Shown here piece by piece: positions 17,798-31,804 of a DNA stretch of 64,000 nt. How positions within the stretch are numbered: the first letter of the stretch is position 1; each line of letters opens with the position of its first letter. A model generated the notes under the pieces. The model made no database searches. It was given only the letters and a program-made list of their open reading frames with translations, and was not told where the DNA came from. The stretch is from Arabidopsis thaliana (lineage: Eukaryota; Streptophyta; Magnoliopsida; Brassicales; Brassicaceae), in contig NC_003076.8 of assembly GCF_000001735.4 (NCBI RefSeq), positions 3,410,001 to 3,474,000 on the forward strand. Direction: 5' to 3'. Made by a program: the position numbers and the translations under genes.

Positions 17798-18174
17798 GGC
17801 TGTTCCACACGAAGGAAGAAAATAACCAGATCTGAAGCTACGCTACAGTTGTATTTGACTCTTATACGCTTCGAGACTCGAGACCAAGACCCGCCTCTAA
17901 TTGTGATTTAATACTTCCCGGTTTATTTTTCCGGTTTGGCTCGTTTATGTTTGATCCTTATCAACCATTAATAATTCACCACGTCACTACGCATGAAGTC
18001 TTTCTACGAGCTATAAGCCTACATAACCAATGGGCCTAACTCGATAAGCCCACCCTAGGATAAACCAATCCGATAAACCATGATTAATTAAAGTCAATCA
18101 AGATTTTTAAGCATTTGCTATACATTTTTAAGATTGTGTTAAAATGTGGTCTCAATATAATCGATAGAGAGAAA
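17798..18174. promoter_or_regulatory. TMN8 upstream region
   Basis: This stretch holds the 5' UTR and promoter of TMN8 on the minus strand. TGGGCC/GCCCA-like site II cores occur at about 18030-18050, typical of plant housekeeping promoters. The LINE-derived fragment begins immediately after. Confidence 0.4.
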
Positions 18175-18720
18175 ATGGGCGACGCCGCCGGAGGCTTGAG
18201 ATCTGAAACGCAAGATGTGACCATGACGGACCTAGGAGAGAAAGGTCATTCTCCGGGAGACCCTCCTGATGCACCGGGTTCGTGGGTGAAGAAAGTGGTG
18301 GGGGGACATTTAGGTGGTATCCTAAATCCGAATGATATCTTAGATGATGAGTTTGTGTCTGAGCAAATGACACTGGAGTTCCCTGATGGTGAGGATGGAG
18401 AACCAGTGATAACAATTGGCAGTGAGGTATTGGCGGCGATGAATGGTTTGTTGAAGAACAGCTTGATCGTGAAAGTGCCCGGGCGTAACATGACAATATC
18501 AGCATTAAGTAGAAAGCTTCGAGAGATGTGGAAACCACGAGGAGCAATGTCTGTTGTGGATCTCCCTCGTAAGTTTTTCATGATTCGGTTCGAAGCGGAG
18601 GAGGAATACATGGCAGCGTTGACAGGAGGTCCATGGAGGGCGTTTGATCGCTATCTCATGGTGCAAGCTTGGTCACCGGAGTTTGATCCCTTGAGAGACG
18701 ATATTGTGACCACACCATAA
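18175..18720 (+). mobile_element. LINE-derived DUF4283 ORF fragment
   Basis: An uninterrupted reading frame of about 181 codons starts at ATG 18175 (MGDAAGG). Its C-terminal two thirds matches the DUF4283 domain found at the N-terminus of plant non-LTR retrotransposon ORFs. Recognisable parts are KNSLIVKVPGRNMTISALSR, LREMWKPRG, FFMIRF and the EEEYMAALTGGPWRAFDRYL signature. It stops at 18718-18720, just where the zinc-knuckle part and the reverse transcriptase would normally continue. I see neither downstream, so this is a truncated remnant. A domesticated single-domain gene is possible because the frame is intact, but a recent truncation is the simpler reading. Confidence 0.75.
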
Positions 18721-19172
18721 TCGATTTGATTTGAAGAAAATCTATCGTTTTATATTTTGCCTTGGTTTACTTGTTTGTATTCAAAGAATTGGTTTACTTG
18801 TTAAGATATTTTTCATGGTCCAAAGACACGGAAACTTTGTACCGAAATCAAATTTTCAAAGTAATTCTATTATTTCATAACACACATGGATACTTGACGC
18901 AAGATTTGATAACAAAAACAAACATCATATCTTTCATAAAGAGATCAGAGTTTTTGGTTTTATTCTCTTGCTAAGTAAGCGCAAGAAGAGAAGCAGCACA
19001 AGGCCTTAGTTTTGACAAGTTAAACAACGAAACAACACAAAACATCAAACACAACAACAACAACAATAACAACGAGGACTGCATATTTACACTGATCTGG
19101 AAGCTTTTCAGATTCAGCAGCACAAGACCAGACGACACAACAGGGAACTCTTTTCTTTCCATTATTCAAGAT
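18721..19172. other. Spacer after the LINE fragment, 3' UTR of CBSX3
   Basis: This is AT-rich sequence with a CAA/ACAACA-rich patch (about 19020-19075). The proximal part is likely the 3' UTR of CBSX3 on the minus strand. No LINE poly(A) tail or target-site duplication could be identified. Confidence 0.4.
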
Positions 19173-20142
19173 CTAGTAACCTCCCTGAATATACGCATTT
19201 AGGCGTTGAAGCTCCTCTCTATGCTCATGAACCACTGCACGGACAACATCTCCTATGGACACCATTCCAATCATGCCCTTGTCTTTGATTACCGGAATAT
19301 GCCTGATTCGGTTATCTGTACATTACAAAAACACAAACCCGCATTTTTATTTGCTTCAGTAGGTTTTAAACCCAAAAGCTTGTATCTTTAGTGGAAAAAT
19401 ATCAAGTTGTCTGCTTACCTGTCATCAGTTGCATAGCACGCAAGACCTTGGTCTCCGGTGTCACAGTGATAAGCTTATTCTGCAATTGCCAGTTCACAGA
19501 TCCAGTCAGTTTCAATCCACAAAAGCAAAAAAAAAATCGTACAATCGTGCATTTACATACCTCTTCAGTCATAATGTCTCCAACTTTTGTTGATTTGGAT
19601 GATCTCCCTTGCACAATGATCTTCCGTAGATAATCTAGAGAAATCACAATGCCGAAAAGTGAATCACACATACCACAAGACACAACAAAAAAATTATTAA
19701 TGATTAGATCTAATTTTACCTCTCTCTGTAATGATACCAGCAAGAGCTTGTTGCTCACCAGGTTTCACAACCACCAAGGCACCAACATTGTGTTGTGTCA
19801 TCTAAACAAAATCAAACACAATCAATTCCAAATCCACATCGAGATATCTAAAAAAGGAAAAAGAGAGTAGTATAAGCATACGGATTTAACAGCATCATAA
19901 ACAGTGTCATCAGTAGTACACCAAAGCCAAGATCCATCAGCACTTTTGCCTTTGGATTTCATGACATCGGAAATAGTTGTGCTCTCGAATCCAGATTCCT
20001 CCATACGTGCAGGTTGAGTTGATTCAGAGCGTGAACAAAACACAGAAGGCTGAATCGCCGGGTTAATCACACGGAGATGTTGCAGCACAGAGCCTTTCAC
20101 AACATTTCCACCGGAGACGAAGGATCGAATCACACCTTGCAT
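19173..20142 (-). CDS. CBSX3: CBS-domain protein CBSX3, mitochondrial
   Basis: Five exons (19882-20142, 19720-19801, 19561-19634, 19419-19479, 19173-19315) give 206 residues. A basic, Ser-rich N-terminus (MQGVIRSFVSGG) fits a mitochondrial presequence. Two CBS motifs follow, about residues 60-125 and 135-200, with typical strings such as NVGALVVVK, AGIITERDYLRK, VGDIMTEEN, RHIPVI and GMVSIGDVV. CBSX proteins are single CBS-pair proteins that bind adenosyl ligands. CBSX3 is reported to regulate o-type thioredoxin in mitochondria and thereby redox state. The start is placed at 20142 because the presequence directly follows it. Confidence 0.95.
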
Positions 20143-20690
20143 CTTTCAACTGTCAACAACCAAATAATCAGTTCCTCAAAACGAGATCTATAAAATCAAG
20201 AGCTAAAAGAACGAGTCTAATGAAACTAGATCGAAAAGAGAATGATCCTAATTCTTAAACCGAGTGTATTTGATCAACAAATCCTAAAATGGAAAGTTTC
20301 CTCAATCAGATTCAGTAAAAAGCATCAGAGATAGTGAAGAAGGAGAGATTCAGACCTGAGATTAGAGAAGAAGAAGAGATCGTAGTGGAGCTTGAGGTTG
20401 AGCTTGAAAACCCTAGAGAATGGGGAAGAGACAGCTGACCAGAGAGAGTTGAGTGGAGAGTTTTTTGAAGGGTTCTCTAATGGATAATCATCAAATATAT
20501 AAATAAACGATTTTCGATAGCGAAATACTGGCGACTTTTTTCTTTTCCTTAAAATATCTTACAAAATTTAAAATAGTGATGACTGTGTTGCTTCATTCAA
20601 TTATTCTATCATATCCTGACAAATATCAACAGGCCCACTTAAAAACTTAAGGCCCACTTTAACAGGGCCAGATTTGGATACAAATAATAT
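20143..20690. promoter_or_regulatory. CBSX3 promoter and CM2 3' flank
   Basis: The first part holds the CBSX3 5' UTR, which probably contains an intron: cagacctgag at 20351-20360 reads as an acceptor/donor-rich stretch on the minus strand. Three GGCCCA/GGGCC cores at 20632-20669 (site II-like) are placed for minus-strand CBSX3 or belong to the CM2 3' flank. No additional gene was seen. Confidence 0.4.
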
Positions 20691-22272
20691 TCAATCGAGA
20701 CGACGTAGAAGATACTCAACCTCAACGAGCTTAGTGAGAGGGATAAGCCATTCCCCGTAGATGCGAGAGGCAAGCAATGGATCCACTTTATACTTCTTCT
20801 TACTCTCATCGCCATAGCCAGAGTTGAATTTTACTTCTTGTCCAAACGTTTCTGCTTTCTTCTGCACTCTCTTCTTAACCATTTCTTCTACTTTCTCAAA
20901 CGTCAACAGCTTCATCAAAGCCTCTCTATCCTACAGTCGAAAATCAAACGATTATGGTGTGAATCATATCATTTTAAAACCACAGTGAAACAGAATCCAC
21001 AATGTGACACTAAGTTTACCTGAGCGCGAATCGCAGGCTCGTAATCTTGTGGAGCATCTCTGAATTTGACCTCAGCTACAAATTTACCGTAGTGAATCCT
21101 TCTCGAAAGAGCCTTACACAAGATCAAACATATCAGATCAGACATCATTAGCCAAAAGTAGAGCTGATTTTGTTATGTATACTCAATCATCTCCTTACTT
21201 GTAAACAGGCGAGATCACTAGCAGCAGTTGATGGATAGTTGCCATCATCGCCAGGTTTGACAAACAAAGGAAGCAATTCTTTAAAGTAAATATCCCAGAT
21301 TTGTTTGTTAATGTTAACAGATAGAGCCTTAGGGTGCAAAGCCTAATCAAGAGAAAGAAAAGTACTGTTAGACTAAAGCATTCAGAGTTCTAAGAAAAAT
21401 GCTCAAGACTTTACTACATACATACCGATGGATATTTGTGCGTAGGAAAAACCGAGTGAGGAATGTTCTCAAGGAAGAAAGGATTCTCTTCCGGGTATTC
21501 ATATCTTCCTACCTATATAATATACACATACACATAAGGTTTTCAAGTAAACCAATGAACAAACATATAGGCTCAATATCCAGAAACTTAAGAATATATA
21601 TAAACCAATGAGATGAATATATTAATGAAATAAGACTTTCAGACATTATAAAAATAGAAAACAATAGTCCTCCATTTCCAATCTCCACATATAATGAGGT
21701 TTTCATAAGGAAATCTCGTATACATATGATAAAGTCGGAGCCTTTTATTGGCAGATTCGCACTCAAATCAAAACAAGAAGTTATCACACAATGAGATTAT
21801 ACAGGCAAAGCCAAGTTATCATCTTTTGCAATGGAGGAGACACATAGCAAACAAAAGGCATGCTAATTCAAGAATCCAGGCTTATTAAAACCTCAATCAA
21901 GTTGACTTGTAGCTTACTTTCTGCTAATTTCATGGAACAATCTAAAACAATGCTATACCAAAACCGAATCAAACGAAGCATTGATATCTCTGTATCTAAT
22001 TTTAGCAAAAGGATCAGTTTTTAAAATGGGAAGCAAACCTTAGCTTGGATGATTTCTGTCTCTCTGACGAAAAACTCAGTGAGAGAAGAGAAACTTCCAG
22101 AATCTAGACAACGAGATTCCTCGAAAGCAGGAGAATTGAGTGGAAACTTAGCTCTCTCGATCAAGCTGAAGACGATGGTGTCTTCTTGCCTAATCAACGA
22201 TTCTCTGATTAAGTCAAGACTCAGTACATTGGAACAACCAGAACCCGAATCCGATTCGAAGACTCTTGCCAT
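20691..22272 (-). CDS. CM2: Chorismate mutase 2, cytosolic
   Basis: Five phase-0 exons (22039-22272, 21426-21512, 21199-21342, 21020-21112, 20691-20930) give 265 residues. The enzyme converts chorismate to prephenate, the first committed step towards Phe and Tyr. The sequence begins MARVFESDSGSGCSNVLSLD and goes straight into the AroQ-type all-helical domain (LIRESLIRQEDTIVFSLIER). Later helices have [28 protein letters not shown] and the C-terminal end LVEVEYLLRRLD. There is no plastid transit peptide, which separates this isoform from plastidic CM1 and CM3. CM2 is known to be insensitive to aromatic amino acids. Confidence 0.95.
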
Positions 22273-22644
22273 GCCGCTTCAACTGTATCCCCTGCTTGAT
22301 GGTGTATAAGTAAGCAAACAATTCATTCATAGAAACTATAGAGATGAGCAATTGTGAATGACGAAAGTCAAAGGACTTATTACCTGGAAATATGAAGCTT
22401 TCTTCTTCTTCTTCCTCAATGCTAAAGTGTTTTGGACCTTTTTGCATAGATTGCTTCCTCAATCAAGGAAAACAGAAACAAAAAAAAACGAAAGCGTTGA
22501 AATCAAAACAAGATCCACATCCGATGATTTGGGCCCAACTATATTCACCGACTGGCCCATAAAGAATTATTATATCTTCTCACAATAGCTGGGGTTTATT
22601 TGTATTGTTCTGAATTATTTTTCTGGCTTACGCTCTAAGGTTGT
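22273..22644. promoter_or_regulatory. CM2 promoter region with paired TGGGCC elements
   Basis: On the minus strand this is upstream of CM2. TGGGCC cores occur at 22530-22535 and, inverted, at 22554-22559. A CT/GAAGAA-rich patch at about 22395-22415 could be in the 5' UTR. The pseudogene on the plus strand begins at the other end, without a clear promoter of its own. Confidence 0.45.
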
Positions 22645-23866
<1,222 letters not shown>

Positions 23867-24029
23867 AGCTCTATGCTTTTATGATGTCATGACCAAATTG
23901 GTACTCATATCTCTCTACTGATTACATTGGAATGAATTGAGAAAATCCATTAATAAACATGTTGCATTTTCACAAAAGTTACATACTCTGTTTTTTACAT
24001 TTTGTAATGAAATATGAAACACCAAATTC

Positions 24030-25196
24030 TCACCTTGAGAGAGGGTAAGGATGAGTTCGAGAGCTGTGAGTGATTCTAGAAGGTTCTGGAATACGTTCAG
24101 AGACTATATAAGCAGTGTCTTTCCACCAAGAAGCTTCTGTCTCTTTCAAATGAAGTCTTTGTTTAGCATCATCCAATGCAATCTCTAACTCCTTTATCTC
24201 CTCTTGTTGTCTTGTCTCCATGAGCTCGTATAGTCTTCTCTCCAGCTCATACGGACACACTCCTTGTTGTTCCTCCACTAGTCCTGGACACACATGTCCC
24301 AATCTTAATCCTTCTGCATCTTCACTAACCTCCTGGTTATGACCAATCTGAAGAAGCTCAAACTCAGCTTCAAGTTCAGCTTCAAGCTGATCCATCTCAC
24401 CTCCAGAATCATTCTCTAGCTTATATACGTAATGTGACAACGACCCTTCACCTCCAACACTCATAGATGTCTGTATGATCTGTGGAGAGTAATAGTGATC
24501 AGTAGACGATTCAGGGCCATCAACAACATCACTTGTGGCGGAATACGCAGAGGTTTCAGTTTTCTCTAGCTGTTTTCGCCTCAATTCATTGTTGTGAAAC
24601 TCTAAAAACTTGTGTATATCGTTACGTAACTCGACAAACTCTTGCTGTTTTTGCCTCAGTTCTTCGTTTCGACATTCCAAAAACTTGTCTAAATCGTTAC
24701 GTAGCTCAACGATCTTGTGAATCTCTTGTCTACCAGTAGCAATCAAATGTATCAAATAACAACTCATGCCAATGCTGAACAAAAATTCCCTTCTTTGCAA
24801 TTCTACAAGACCAAAAGTTATAATTAGGAGACAATTAGATTAATGAAACTGATCTATTACAATTCAGTTCACACATAAAACAATCTTAGTTCTTCAAATT
24901 GGAATCTACTATGATCGTTTTCGAATTCGACGAGACCAAACAAAATTGTTACCGGAAGGGATCGTTGGTGGCGGCGAATCTGAAAATTGGCCAACTCTAT
25001 GATGATCATCCTCCGAGGAAGTTCTGATCCTCACCGTGTCAGAGTCTCTCACCCTTGGTTCCGCCATAGGTGTCTTTTTTCCTTTGACCTTCCCCTGTGG
25101 GGAGAGCCATCGAGACACGATTCTCCGTGGCGACGGACATCTGATCCGGATGCATCCTGCTCTCACTCCTACACCGTCATCCATCGGAGGATTCAA
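24030..25196 (-). CDS. POLAR-like coiled-coil protein
   Basis: Two exons (24953-25196 and 24030-24802) give 338 residues. Exon 1 is polar and Arg/Ser/Pro-rich. Exon 2 opens with LQRREFLFSIGMSCYLIHLI, a hydrophobic segment shared with the stomatal-lineage polarity protein POLAR and its paralogues. Two near-repeats of about 30 residues follow (EIHKIVELRNDLDKFLECRN and EFVELRNDIHKFLEFHN). An acidic region and a strong C-terminal coiled coil (LERRLYELMETRQQEEIKEL) come next, ending in ASWWKDTAYIV. Older annotation calls it myosin heavy chain-related because of the coiled coil. I recall this locus as POLAR-LIKE1 but cannot confirm it here. POLAR proteins scaffold BIN2-type kinases at the cell cortex. 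The start at 25196 is uncertain; MDDG at 25184 is an alternative. Confidence 0.75.
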
Positions 25197-26164
25197 AATT
25201 CGATCGTTAAGGAGAAGAGAATCGAAGGAAAGAGAAAGGTATTTAAATGAGAGATCAGAATCGGGATTGAAGAAAGAGAGAGAGAGAGAGAGAGACAGGA
25301 ATGTTATTAATGAGAATCACGAGAAACAGAGTGTTCTTTCGACTTCGATCTCCAAATAAAAACAAAACAAAAAAAGCGTTTGGAGGGAAACTTTTGAATT
25401 TTTGGAAAGTCTTTAAATGCCAATCACCTCTCCTTTTCCCAATTTATAACAAAATCTTTAGTTATTGGTATGTGACTAAAATCTATGTATAATAATTGGT
25501 ATAATTCATTCACTCTTTTTTTCTTTTCTCTTGACAAGTAATTCATTTTTTACTTAAATTTAGTGATTTTAGGTCAAAAGTATGTTTAGAGATCAAAATA
25601 AAGCATATTGAGAGTTCTTTTAGCCATAAATGGTAAACGCGTAACGTTGACCAAATGAAATGGCAATGAAGTAATATATTCACTTTTTTTAACGGCCAGT
25701 CAGTATTGTAGACCATTTATGAATTTTACCAAAAATATCGTTGGGAAAAGACCATAATAAATTCGAGACAAGTGTAGTGGTACTACTCATTTGTTTGAAT
25801 AAGAATCTTCAGTTTGAATTTGCCTTTTCCCAAGTTAATTCTCGATGTAGTAAGCAGCTGGTCATTACCTTTTTGACAGAGAGCAATTTGTAAAAACAAT
25901 GCAATTCTGATTGATAAAGTTACAAAAAAAAATCTCAACAATACGATCAGCACAAGGTAGTTTTCATTCTCAAAGCAAATGTATGTTTTTTTTTTTCTTT
26001 TCTTGTTTTGAGAAAAAAATGAATTGATATTAATAAATAATAACGAAAAGCTAAACCAACAAGTATTACAGTGTACAGTTGATTTCTACAGTAGTAAAGT
26101 AAATTGGAGAACAAAAGAAAAATACAAACTACGAGCAAAATATTTGGGTTTGGGTCTCAGTAGG
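25197..26164. other. POLAR-like upstream region and PP7L 3' flank
   Basis: Upstream of the POLAR-like ATG lies a (GA)n run at about 25276-25296 that may belong to its 5' UTR. Beyond 25400 the sequence is AT-rich without usable ORFs. Confidence 0.4.
25276..25296. repeat. (GA)n microsatellite
   Basis: An uninterrupted GA dinucleotide tract lies about 80 bp upstream of the POLAR-like start codon. GAGA-type tracts are common near plant transcription starts. Confidence 0.8.
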
Positions 26165-29100
26165 TCAGAGCGAAGATGACATTTGGCTTATGACCTCCAA
26201 TGTAGCTTTCGTCTTCGTTAAATGATCCATCTACGTTTGTTCAAAACACTCTTTATTAATTCATCTTACAATCCTTTTTAAAGATAAAAATATGTTTAAA
26301 AGCTTGTTGGCTTACCAATTCTTTCTCGCGATTGTCCTACGAAAACACACAAATCTAAGGGTCAGTCTTTTACACGTGTTTGTCAAGATACGAAAAAAGG
26401 GTTTATATGTATTTATACCCTTGTTTGAATCTCCTGTTTTAGAGCGCTTATGAGTCTAAACAAGTAGTCGTAGTTGGATTTGTGAGGCTCCTGCAATCAT
26501 CAGTCATACAAAAATCATCATAAACCATCAATATAATCATACAATAATCACAATTATCAGCATAAACCATCAATGATGTTTATATAATGTTATTACCTGG
26601 ATGTTGTCGGGAAGAGGAAGACCTTCAAAGACTTGAGGAGGCTCTCGAAGTTGAAGGATCTGACTCGGGTCATTTGGCAAAGGAACGGTCCATGAAGGCG
26701 GATTAGAAATCCCCATTGATGCAAAACCGTGTCCTGTTCTATTTTCCCACATTTGCTGTTGTTGAGTTGAAGATCCATCACTTATGATTTGATGTTGTAA
26801 CTATGAAAGAAAACACAAGAATAAGCCTAAGAGCAATGCTAAAAAAGTCACAAGTTTCCAGTTTCTTACCCTTGGGACATTTTCGACTGTGTAAGAAACA
26901 AATACGGGCTCTGTGAAGTTGGGAGGCTCAAGAACCGCATATGCGCCTTCATTTTCATAGTTTCTTGAACCCTGATAGCAAAAATAACAAGAAAAACCAG
27001 TTGGAAAAGTAACAGAATATGTAGCATTTGGACTCTGTTTGTTGTAAAAGTGCCAAGGGAAATGACCTGTGAGAACATTGAAGCACTGAAGACTGTGCAA
27101 AGCTTTCCAGATTCTACTTCATGATCTATTGAGTAACCGCTTAGCATGTTTCCCATGTCTTCTCGATCTGCTCGTGCATCGGGGCCTTCATGCGATCTAA
27201 TAATCATCTAAGATGGAAAACAAACCGATTAAGTTTGTAAATAAACAACTGGAATATCAGTCAATTTGGAGAGCAGTTTTTACCCAAGTTATACACTTAC
27301 CTTTAAGTTTGATTGTTGTAGAAAAGTCTCGGTGCAATCGGCTCCCCAAAGAAGTCCCTTGTAATTGCTTTCGCTCAGACCATCAGCCATCCATGGACAT
27401 GACCATAAAACATGGTTAAGAGTTATATTCTCGTCATCGTTCTCACCAGCTTGTCTCCTCTCAATCTTGTCAAGTTCCTCTAAAGAACCTAACAACAAAG
27501 ATGGATTCGGGCTCTCTTCGTGGACCCCACAACTTTGAAAGAGACCTCCATGAGTTGTGTAGACGCTATTTGATATGACTGATGCCAAAGGTAACATTTT
27601 AAAACAATCGATACACTTGGAGTATAACATTGGACCGTGCTCACCGTATCTATCACATATATCTTTCAGGAAATCAAGCTCTTCTGCAGAAACTCTTGTT
27701 TCAGAGCTTCCTCGAAGTAAAATTACATTCTCAGGCATCATAATCTGTAGTTAGAAACAGCAACTATCGATCAGATGGGAACAAGGTGTCATACTGTCAT
27801 GAATTAAGACAGTAAAACAGATAGAATGAAAGAAAACATATCAAGGGCCTTAATCCTAATGCTTTCATGCTAATATTAAGCAAACTCATGTTGATTATTC
27901 TATTTGTGATACACAGAAAACAAATTTGATGCCGTCAACTTCAACAATCCAGAGTTTAGCTCTAAGACCAATGCTTCAGCACGATAAAGCTTCTTTACAA
28001 TTTAAAAGACAAAGCATGGGAGACTCCAAACACTTCAAGTTAACGTTGTATCACAAAAAAAATCTAAAAAAAAAGAAGGGAAACAAGTAATGAAGCTATA
28101 TATGTACCTTCCAAGCTAAGAGAACCAGGAACACTTCTAGGCTCCAAGAACCTCGACCAATGTAATTACCGTTGAATACAAAGCATTGATTCTGTGAAGG
28201 CCTTCCTGATTGATCAAAGATTTTGAGGAGATCGTGTAACTGACCGTGGAGATCTCCAACCACAATCACTCTAGAATCCTCACTACAGCCATTGATTTTA
28301 ACACAATTGGCTTCTTTTTCTAGAATCTGCGAAGCACAATCCACCAGAGAAACAGCCACAGAATGTGGCAATATCAACGAGAACTCGGAAACCGAGTTCT
28401 TCCATGTGGACTGGTTTAGCAAACCCATCAAAGTCTCAACCCATTCAAGAGTTAGCTGTGACTCTAAAGGCCAAGAGATTGGCTCCAAAACAATGTCACC
28501 AAAATCCCCACCATCTCCGTTTCCCAAATAAATCTCCATTTCGATTGGCTCAGTCATGTCCTCTAGATGATCAACAGTTTCTGGTTCGTATTTTCTACTA
28601 CCCATTCCTTGTACGCTTGCTATCATCCTGGTCACTTGTTGCTTCTCTTGATCATCCAATGTCTCATATTGAAACCCACGAAGAGACTTTAAAGAACGGT
28701 CTGAGTTACTCACCTGCACAAAATTCAAACTTTTAATCGATTTGTGGTTCACATTTAATGCTTCACCAAATAAAGATGTGTACTTACCACTTGCTTTAGA
28801 ACCGAACACAGTATTCGAGTTACACTATTCTCCGGATCCTGAAACAAAGATTGTAAATTTGACGTTAAGGGTAATAAGCAAAACAGTGAGAGATGCTAAA
28901 AAACATGGAGACTGAATTGTTTACTTTAAGAAAGTCTCGATCAGCACCACGTCGAGATATTTCTTTCAACATAAGCAGAGTACGCAGTTGCTTATAGTTC
29001 TTCATTCTCGTCGTTTTAACCGCACTTAGCTTCAAGAATGCGAATTTGCAAGCTTCAAGCTTCGAGTCTAAAACCCTTTTCGAAATTTCTACAGAAAAAC

Positions 29101-29221
29101 CAGTCAAATGTTATTACATTACTGGTTTTTGCACGGACACAGAGAAATTTGTCATGGAGATGAGCCAAATCAAATTGACTTTATAATATCAATCGAAGAA
29201 ACAGTTACCTGGAGGCGGCAT
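26165..29221 (-). CDS. PP7L: PP7-like inactive serine/threonine phosphatase homologue
   Basis: Eleven exons (29209-29221, 28925-29088, 28788-28838, 28108-28713, 27301-27744, 27067-27207, 26870-26971, 26597-26800, 26419-26490, 26316-26336, 26165-26230) join to about 627 residues. The PPP metallophosphatase fold is recognisable: [17 protein letters not shown] and YTTHGGLF are kept. The other metal/catalytic motifs are changed. The canonical GDYVDRG reads GNYIGRG, and GNHE reads GSSE. This predicts loss of metal ligands and of activity, in line with its known description as an inactive PP7 homologue. The protein is reported to be nuclear and to work with MAIL1-type proteins; that is literature, not visible here. 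Exon 10 is a 21-bp microexon. The C-terminus is uncertain: exon 11 is also open in a second frame ending NVIFALTY, so my last 21 residues may be wrong. Confidence 0.85.
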
Positions 29222-29587
29222 ATCGAAAGATTTGAAATTTACACGGTGAGATTGACAGTTCGGTGCGGTCGTCGGCACAGTTCCGGCGTCGATGTCGATT
29301 ACAACCGCCGCTTCACCACCGAGAAACGAGCGTTTTCGTGTTAACTTCTTGCCGGTTCTAGGGCAAAGAAACCACGCGCATTTCGCTGCTTAGAAAGCGA
29401 AAAGGATGTTGTTTCATTAATATTGGGCCGGCCCATATTTAAAAGGCCCAAACTGAAAAACAAACACAGTCTTCTCAGTTCTCTCTGGAGTCTCTGAGAT
29501 TTGTGATTGACCAAACCGGTATAATCAGTACTTCCGATAAACCCACAACAATGGCGAAAGAGAAGGCATGAGAAGAAGAAGCTTTTA
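29222..29587. promoter_or_regulatory. Divergent promoter with TGGGCC palindrome (PP7L / CMAL)
   Basis: Only 366 bp separate the divergent start codons. At 29424-29435 lies the 12-bp perfect palindrome TGGGCCGGCCCA (two head-to-head site II cores). A third GGCCCA is at 29445-29450. Site II (TGGGCC/T) elements bind TCP factors and mark housekeeping and organelle-related genes. The symmetry fits bidirectional use. Confidence 0.65.
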
Positions 29588-31517
<1,930 letters not shown>

Positions 31518-31804
31518 TTACTTTATGAAATGTTTTTTTAGTTGACAATCAAAATTTCAAAGCTCTAACTAAGCTTTCATTCAAAATAGTCGAGGTTTTT
31601 AGAAAAGAAAGTTAGGAACAGGGAAACAGAAGAGGATTGATCCAATAATAGTTGAACCAAAACCAATTAAACCAAACGGAATAGTGTTCAATTTTCGAAC
31701 CAGACCGGTTAAAATGCATAAGTAAGTGTGTGTCGTCGTCGCCGCAAAAACCCAGTTGGAGCTCGAAACCCTTCTTCATCTTCTTCTTCTCCTCCACCTA
31801 ACCA

